The position numbers and the translations under genes are program-made. The notes under the pieces were generated by a model. The model did no database searches, was not told where the DNA came from, and saw only the letters and a program-made list of their open reading frames with translations. Positions 6,521 to 10,255 of a stretch of 10,255 bases of DNA are shown here, piece by piece; positions within the stretch are counted from its first letter, which is position 1, and each line of letters starts with the position of its first letter. The stretch is from Baffinella frigidus (taxonomy: Eukaryota > Cryptophyceae > Cryptomonadales > Baffinellaceae): positions 563,068 through 573,322 of the forward strand of contig MU646418.1 in assembly GCA_026770585.1 (NCBI GenBank). Reading direction: 5' to 3'.

Positions 6521-6579
6521 CTGCAATGCACCCTCACCCGTTAGAGAGGTGTCTCTGCGACACCAATGCACCCACGCCC
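6503..6579 (-). repeat. Duplicated 5' edge of an ankyrin exon
   Basis: Segment 6503-6539 (exon start, acceptor and adjoining intron) recurs diverged at 6544-6579. Both have GAGAGG, then GTGTCTC or GTCTC, then AATGCACCC. On the minus strand the upstream copy still contains an AG (GTGTCGCAG) and an RDTSL reading that mirrors GDTPL. Confidence 0.6.
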
Positions 6580-6748
6580 ATCCCCGATACATCAAGTGCC
6601 TCAGCATTGCACCCACACCCGTCGCAGCAAATCCAATCGGCCCCGTCCCTGCGTTTCGCTCCAGAGTCATGAGCCAAGTCATGTTTCTGACAAGACCGTC
6701 CAGTGCGTAGCATCACTGCAAGCCACCCTCCGGTGAATGTTCCCACCG

Positions 6749-6805
6749 CCCCCAGATCGGCTGGTATCATCGCCATTTGGATGTCCACTTCGATGAGAAG
6801 CAAGA
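6749..6805 (-). repeat. 57-bp dispersed repeat, minus orientation
   Basis: This is the inverted partner of 3431-3487. Read on the minus strand it gives FLLLIEVDIQMAMIPADLG, faintly like the second half of an ankyrin repeat but lacking the Gly-Ala hairpin and any TPLH, so it is not called an exon. Confidence 0.7.
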
Positions 6806-7249
6806 AGCCATCCATTCCACCTGCCGGTACAAAAGGGTGTGCTGGACACACCCACAAGAACACAAGGCTTTTCTCCGACGCCTCCAATGGCTGCTAAGTG
6901 GTTGGATCCCCATCACCTAAGTTGATATGTGTGCATACCCCTACTCAAGGACGCCCAACAAGTGCAATCCCAGCTTCGGCAATCAGCTGATTGATCCTCG
7001 AATTTCCAATCCAGCATCCATCCGTGACGTCACCGAGGTTACATTGAATTCCAAGATAGCTGGATCTCGAGAACATTGTTTAGGAGGACCAAACGGAAGC
7101 GGAAGTGGTGACCGAGAGGCCGAGGTGCAGGCACCCCTGTAAAGTACGAACCTGCACCCGCTTCAACCTCCGATTGTTGTGGGAAGAGCGGGGCCCGGGA
7201 AGTGGGGATGGTTGCTTGGGTGTAGGCATGGACTGTTGTCTGTTGGACT

Positions 7250-7376
7250 GTTGTGGAATGGTGTCTGTTGTTGTGGCGACACAGGGTGCCTGAATTTCCC
7301 AACCTGGCCAGTTGTTGTGGAATGATGCCTTTTGTTGTGGCGTCAGGTTGTACCAGAAATTGCCAACTTGGCAAGT
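7250..7376 (+). repeat. 64-bp tandem duplication
   Basis: Two diverged units start GTTGTGGAATG (7250 and 7314), continue through TTGTTGTGGCG and end TGGCCAGT or TGGCAAGT. The second contains a near-palindrome TTGCCAACTTGGCAA (7360-7374) that is not preserved in the first. Confidence 0.7.
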
Positions 7377-7458
7377 TCTCACGCCAAACACCAGCAAACC
7401 GAGTATTCAATTCAAGTACCTGGCGGGATGAACTTCTGTGAGAGCCGAACCACGATTC

Positions 7459-7586
7459 CATCCCGTTCCTTGATACAATTTATCTCAAATGTGCCTGGGG
7501 CTTGAAGCCATTTCGTACTTGTAGCGTCTTGAAATCCAGGTTGTGTACCACAAATCCTGTAGATGGACATCCTGTAAAATACAATG
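7459..7586 (+). repeat. Dispersed repeat R1, copy 2
   Basis: This is the second copy of R1, in the same orientation as 1634-1762 and nearly equal in length (128 versus 129 bp). Here it is not followed by the MITE-like element, so R1 and that element are independent units. Confidence 0.7.
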
Positions 7587-7902
7587 TACTTGGTGTCTCG
7601 GGACTTGATTGTGTAGATGAGTTTAAGGCAGGCACTCGATCTACCCTGGCAGACAGTTTCTCAGTCAACGCTTTCTGGCGCCGCTCTACCTTGACACGAC
7701 ACACTTAGCTGCAATCTTGTGGTACACCAGGCGACCCACCACGCGTGCGTGCACCTCCGGCGAGTGGCAGGCAATCCGGACAGTGTGCCTCAACCCCTCC
7801 TCCTGGTGCGCATCTACCCTCCCAACCACTCCTAGCCCACCTCTCCTACGGAAGGGGGCTGGAGCACGCTATGCCTCCATTGCATCAATCCTAGACCCTA
7901 AA

Positions 7903-8100
7903 TCATCCCGACAAAAATGTTGATTGATTGTTGTTGGGGAATCGAAAATTGCTATGCAAAGCATTGATATGACTGGTATGGTCCAGTTGAGTAGTCATTT
8001 TCGGTGTGTATAAGTAATTAACAGATAGTTTTGCGTAGATAATACGCGGGCACCAGCTCCGCACTAGCAGTGGTACGGTGGGTGGATGGCAGACCCCGCT
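7903..8100 (-). CDS. Possible terminal exon of the EF-hand gene
   Basis: If the 92-bp segment 8101-8192 is an intron (donor GTCACT, long CCCT-rich pyrimidine tract, acceptor AAGTTTCAG), the EF-hand frame continues in phase 0. It then reads about 65 codons to a TGA at 7903-7905. The predicted tail (SGVCHPPTVPLLVRSWCP onward) has no recognisable domain, and its composition resembles translated noncoding DNA. The alternative is that the EF-hand exon splices to a distant exon, such as the ankyrin exon at 6520, which is also phase 0. A third reading is no intron: the frame runs through a Pro/Ser/Leu run to a stop just before 8064. Confidence 0.22.
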   Translation of the reverse strand, partial: SGVCHPPTVPLLVRSWCPRIIYAKLSVNYLYTPKMTTQLDHTSHINALHSNFRFPNNNQSTFLSG

Positions 8101-8200
8101 CTGAAACTTGCTGGTACGGGAGTGAGGGAGGGAGGGGAAGAGGGGAGGGAGGGAGGGAGGGAGGGAGGGAGGGACAGGCTGGAGGGAGTGACCCCGCTCT
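8092..8200 (+). repeat. Direct repeat bracketing the candidate 92-bp intron
   Basis: GACCCCGCTCT occurs exactly at 8092-8102 and 8190-8200, followed by GAAACTTGCTGG and TGAGCTTGCGG respectively. It spans the EF-hand exon's donor on one side and the candidate acceptor on the other. Confidence 0.8.
8121..8174 (+). repeat. GGGA microsatellite
   Basis: This is an irregular array of GGGA and GGGGA units on the plus strand, about 50 bp. On the transcribed strand it is a CCCT-rich tract 20 bp upstream of a CAG, so it could serve as the polypyrimidine tract of a short intron. Translated, it gives a low-complexity PPSLPPS run. Confidence 0.85.
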
Positions 8201-8510
8201 TGAGCTTGCGGTTCCACTCGAGGCGGGTGATGGTCTGCCCCCCGTCCGGATCCATGAACGCCAAGATCGCCTTCCGTTCCCCAGCAGCGTATGACCCCAG
8301 GATTTTTGCATCTTCTTCCGAGGATGAGTAAAAGTGCCCCTCCAAAGGTTCCGACTTCCCCATGCCTGCATCGAGTTCAGCGATGGACAGCAAGCCGTTC
8401 CTGTCCGTGTCCAACACGTCGTAGATGCCGTCGAGGGACCCGTATTTTTTCGTCAGTTCACCAAGCATCTTGTCGATGAACGAGCGCACCAGCTCTGGGA
8501 TAATGCCCGC
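8193..8510 (-). CDS. EF-hand domain exon (two EF-hands)
   Basis: This minus-strand exon of 318 bp encodes 106 residues. Residues 34-45 form a canonical EF-hand loop, DTDRNGLLSIAE, with Asp at 1 and 3, Asn at 5, Gly at 6, a hydrophobic at 8 and Glu at 12. It follows an amphipathic helix (SFIDKMLGELTKKYG). Residues 87-98, DPDGGQTITRLE, form a second loop with Asp 1, Asp 3 and Glu 12, but Gln in place of the usual Gly 6, so calcium affinity may differ. The pair suggests a calcium-binding or calcium-sensing module; partner and location are unknown. The downstream donor is GAGCGGG followed by GTCACT. The upstream acceptor could be CTCGGCAG at 8511 (phase 0, as given here). Alternatively, AG at 8495-8496 would pair with donor GTACAC (GT at 8568-8569), giving a 75-bp phase-1 intron. 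The frame is also open straight through. The domain call is firm; the boundaries are uncertain. Confidence 0.8.
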
Positions 8511-8704
8511 CTGCCGAGGGAGAGGCCCGTGGGTGCGCGGATTCAGCGCGACGCAACCAGGGAGTGTACCCGCGTCAGTACTCTCCTCCTCCTCCTCTTT
8601 CGGTCGCACCCTCATTTTGGATTTTTTTTTGATTTTGTTCAGGGTGTGCAGCTCCTTCAATAGTGCATCTGAATACGCTAGGCCCTCCGCCAGCAACGCT
8701 GCGG
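8511..8704 (-). CDS. Possible upstream coding part of the EF-hand gene
   Basis: The EF-hand frame stays open upstream, in all for 331 codons back to 9059, the longest open frame in the window. The part nearest the EF-hands has coding-like character: ALLAEGLAYSDALLKELH, a basic run KIKKKSKMRVRPK and an acidic run of five Glu. A candidate acceptor (TTTCTTAG) borders it at 8705-8706. An in-frame ATG at 8613-8615 could be a start. The stretch between the acidic run and the EF-hand exon (8511-8569) looks less protein-like and may be a short intron. Upstream of 8705 the frame is open but includes a 25-bp tandem duplication, and I do not consider it coding. No homologue is recognised. Confidence 0.35.
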
Positions 8705-9010
8705 CTAAGAAAGTAGGACTACCACTTAGCAGGCACACGCAAAAGTGCCCTGGAAATGTGGGGTATTTTGGTCCCGTTCGAAAACGGTCCTGTTGCCGTG
8801 CTGGGCACTCCCGTTGGTATGAAAAGCGATTTCTCCGGAGCCCTTGATGGCTTTGGTACGGTTTTGCACGGTGCGCCATGTCTGGTGGACCGTACGCTAT
8901 CTCTGGCCAGACACCCACACGGAAGAAAAACTTGTAGCAAACTGTCTCATCTCGCCCCTCGATGGAGCACGTTCGGTGCTCCAGCGCTCTCGAGTGGTCC
9001 TCGAGTGGTT

Positions 9011-9060
9011 CGGCTCGAGGCACAAGGGCGCCACTCGGCTCGAGGCACAAGGGCGCCACT
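9011..9060 (+). repeat. 25-bp tandem duplication
   Basis: Two exact copies of a 25-bp unit beginning CGGCTCGAGGCACAAGGGCG (9011-9035 and 9036-9060). Just left of it, CTCGAGTGGT is also duplicated. Confidence 0.92.
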
Positions 9061-9291
9061 CGAAGTGTGCGCCCTCAGATTTACTGGAGGCGCTGCTGCC
9101 CAGACCCTCCCCCGCCCCACCCAAGCAGGACTTGCAAATCCACCCGCCTGAAGCTACTCCCTGATCCCGGGCGGGAAGTCCAAACACTGTCTCACCTCAA
9201 CGTACCCTCGAATCTCAACACACACTGCATGTGCACCCTGCGGCTCAACTCTCAGGGGGGCTCGAGCGCCCCTGTCTGTGCGTTCAGCTGG

Positions 9292-9483
9292 CCACGCACT
9301 TGCCCGGGCAACTTGACATTTCAATGAAGTAGATCTGAACATCTATTCACCTGGTTTGTACTGGAGTCACGGGCTTGGGGGTATTTTTGGCACACCGATG
9401 TTTCCACCTCGGCGGTATCCACACACTTTTGTACCACGAATTATCAAGTCGTTGTTGACCCCTCAACTTTGGCCCTGGCGTGG
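9292..9483 (+). mobile_element. MITE-like element, copy 2
   Basis: This segment aligns with 1828-2011 over its length, with shared blocks TTTCAAT.AAGTAGAT, GAGTCAC, GGTATTTT, ATCAAGTCGTT and the right end CCCTGGCGTGG. Its left end keeps CCACGC and GCAACTTGACATTTC, with a small insertion or divergence between them. It lies 364 bp downstream, in transcript sense, of the ankyrin exon at 9848-9946. Confidence 0.65.
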
Positions 9484-9847
9484 TCCATTTGCTATCCCTG
9501 AGGTGGCGAGAGGGTCATACTTGACCCACCACAGGTCCTAGGCTCCAGTGCATGGCCTACCGTAGGAGCAAAATAACCCACTCACCAGGGATAGAGGTTC
9601 ATCACGAGTAGTGCATGAGCGGGTCTCTCATTGGTTGACACATTTTTTGGCTGCTGAATCCTTCCAAACTTGAATCCTTTTTGCACCACGAGTTTGGAAG
9701 GTTTGACCCGAAAGTTGGAAAGTTCGAGCCGAAAGTTGTCAACGAATGCGAGCCCAACCAGTTATACCCCCATCTTGTCCGCGGCTTTGCGTACAGCAGA
9801 AAGGATGCGGGCCGAGAGAGTGGTTCGGTCGGGGGTGGAAAGCTGAC

Positions 9848-9946
9848 CCCTTGGCGGACGTCCATGACGGCTTTGGCAGCCAGGAGCTCAGGAAGCACTT
9901 CATCGATACCGTGGCGACACGCATGGAGCAAGGGCGTGAGTCCGTC
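9848..9946 (-). CDS. Ankyrin-repeat exon, upstream of the EF-hand exon
   Basis: This exon has the same architecture as the main cluster: 99 bp, phase 0 at both ends, 33 residues, core DGLTPLLHACRHGIDEVL then PELLAAKAVMDVRQG. DGLTPLLHA is a good match to an ankyrin first helix; the second half is more diverged (AAKAVMD in place of xxGADxx). The acceptor is CTCGGGCGCAG, with a candidate CTGAC branch site about 28 nt upstream. The donor GGG followed by GTCAGC is weak beyond the GT. It lies 3.3 kb upstream of the next ankyrin exon, with the EF-hand exon between them. It could be an earlier exon of the same gene or the end of a separate ankyrin gene extending off the right edge. Confidence 0.72.
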
Positions 9947-10170
9947 CTGCGCCCGAGCTCCAACAAGCCCCCAGTCAGGCACCAGGCACCGTCATCCCTC
10001 CCTGCAGGCATCTAGTCGCGTTCGCTCTCACAATTTCATCTCATCAGGCGTCCATCAACAAGATCGCAGGTACAAAACGAAGGCATTGTAAGCCCTGAAA
10101 GTACAAAATAGCTCCGACGCCAAAAGCCAAACTTGAAATATGGTTTAATACGACCCAGCAAGATGGCTCC
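9947..10170 (-). other. Intron upstream of the 9848-9946 ankyrin exon
   Basis: It ends, in transcript sense, with the GGGCGCAG acceptor. No exon, promoter or repeat is recognised in it. It leads directly into the minisatellite at the right edge. Confidence 0.5.
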
Positions 10171-10255
10171 CCACGGCCTTGCCACGGCCTTGCCACGGCC
10201 TTGCCACGGCCTTGCCACGGCCTTGCCACGGCCTTGCCACGGCCTTGCCACGGCC
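10171..10255 (+). repeat. 11-bp minisatellite running off the right edge
   Basis: Nearly perfect tandem copies of TTGCCACGGCC, about 7.7 units, continue to the last base. Because 11 is not a multiple of three, three units give an 11-residue peptide period (GKAVARPWQGR) in every frame. This keeps spurious frames open on the minus strand. Confidence 0.95.

Larger units (their letters stand above)
6521..7902 (-). other. Intron or intergenic stretch left of the EF-hand exons
   Basis: Nearly 1.4 kb without a recognised exon. It contains the inverted 57-bp repeat (6749-6805), a 64-bp tandem duplication (7250-7376) and R1 copy 2 (7459-7586). If the EF-hand and ankyrin exons belong to separate genes, the boundary between them lies here, but no promoter or polyadenylation signal could be identified with confidence. 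Confidence 0.5.
8705..9847 (-). other. Noncoding stretch upstream of the EF-hand exons
   Basis: It contains a 25-bp tandem duplication (9011-9060) and MITE copy 2 (9292-9483). The EF-hand frame is open up to 9059, but nothing protein-like is recognised above about 8704. It could be an intron leading from the 9848-9946 ankyrin exon, or the 5' region of an EF-hand gene. Confidence 0.5.

Noticed and set aside
6749-6850. An additional ankyrin exon (LLLIEVDIQMA frame).
   Set aside because: There is no TPLHxAA first helix, the Gly-Ala hairpin is absent, and the same DNA recurs in the opposite orientation at 3431-3487, which points to a dispersed repeat.
8705-9059. The amino-terminal half of the longest open frame as coding sequence of the EF-hand gene.
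   Set aside because: It includes a 25-bp exact tandem duplication and has no recognisable domain. The frame stays open, but composition does not support coding, so I left it out of the gene model.
10036-10251. A minus-strand open frame with repeated GKAVARPWQGR peptide.
   Set aside because: It is a translation of the 11-bp minisatellite, which keeps every frame open.

Overview
This window looks like nuclear DNA of a eukaryote with long, repeat-littered introns and moderately GC-rich composition. No bacterial-style gene runs or ribosome-binding sites are visible. Almost all recognisable coding sequence lies on the minus strand as short exons of about 99 bp separated by introns of 0.6 to 1.6 kb. 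One ankyrin repeat per phase-0 exon, long introns and base composition fit a brown alga or related stramenopile (in Ectocarpus, LRR and TPR gene families are known to encode one repeat per exon). That assignment is inference, and another protist is possible.

Layout, in the direction of transcription (right to left). A minisatellite occupies 10171-10255. An isolated ankyrin exon lies at 9848-9946. An EF-hand exon lies at 8193-8510, with a lysine/glutamate-rich open stretch just upstream. Seven ankyrin exons follow at 6422-6520, 5407-5505, 3702-3800, 2967-3068, 2194-2292, 1249-1347 and 405-503. All but one are exactly 99 bp (33 codons); the exception is 102 bp. Every exon starts after an AG, is followed by a GT, and keeps phase 0 at both ends, so any subset splices in frame. 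The last exon ends in a strong donor, so the gene continues past the left edge; the first exon has an acceptor, so coding sequence also lies to the right.

The introns hold most of the remaining structure. There is a MITE-like element with inverted ends (1828-2011, second copy 9292-9483), a second dispersed repeat pair (1634-1762 and 7459-7586), and a 57-bp repeat present in inverted orientation (3431-3487 and 6749-6805). A pair of 130-bp composite repeats (4341-4473 and 4815-4945) carries a hairpin with a compensatory base change and four 21-bp units each. Between them lie a foldback and an 18-bp perfect palindrome. Many short tandem duplications have periods of 25-27 bp, and three duplications copy an exon edge or splice site.

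The products are inferred to be repeat-scaffold proteins for protein-protein contacts, with a calcium-binding EF-hand module either in the same gene or in a neighbour. No enzyme, RNA gene, CRISPR array or intact transposase gene was recognised.
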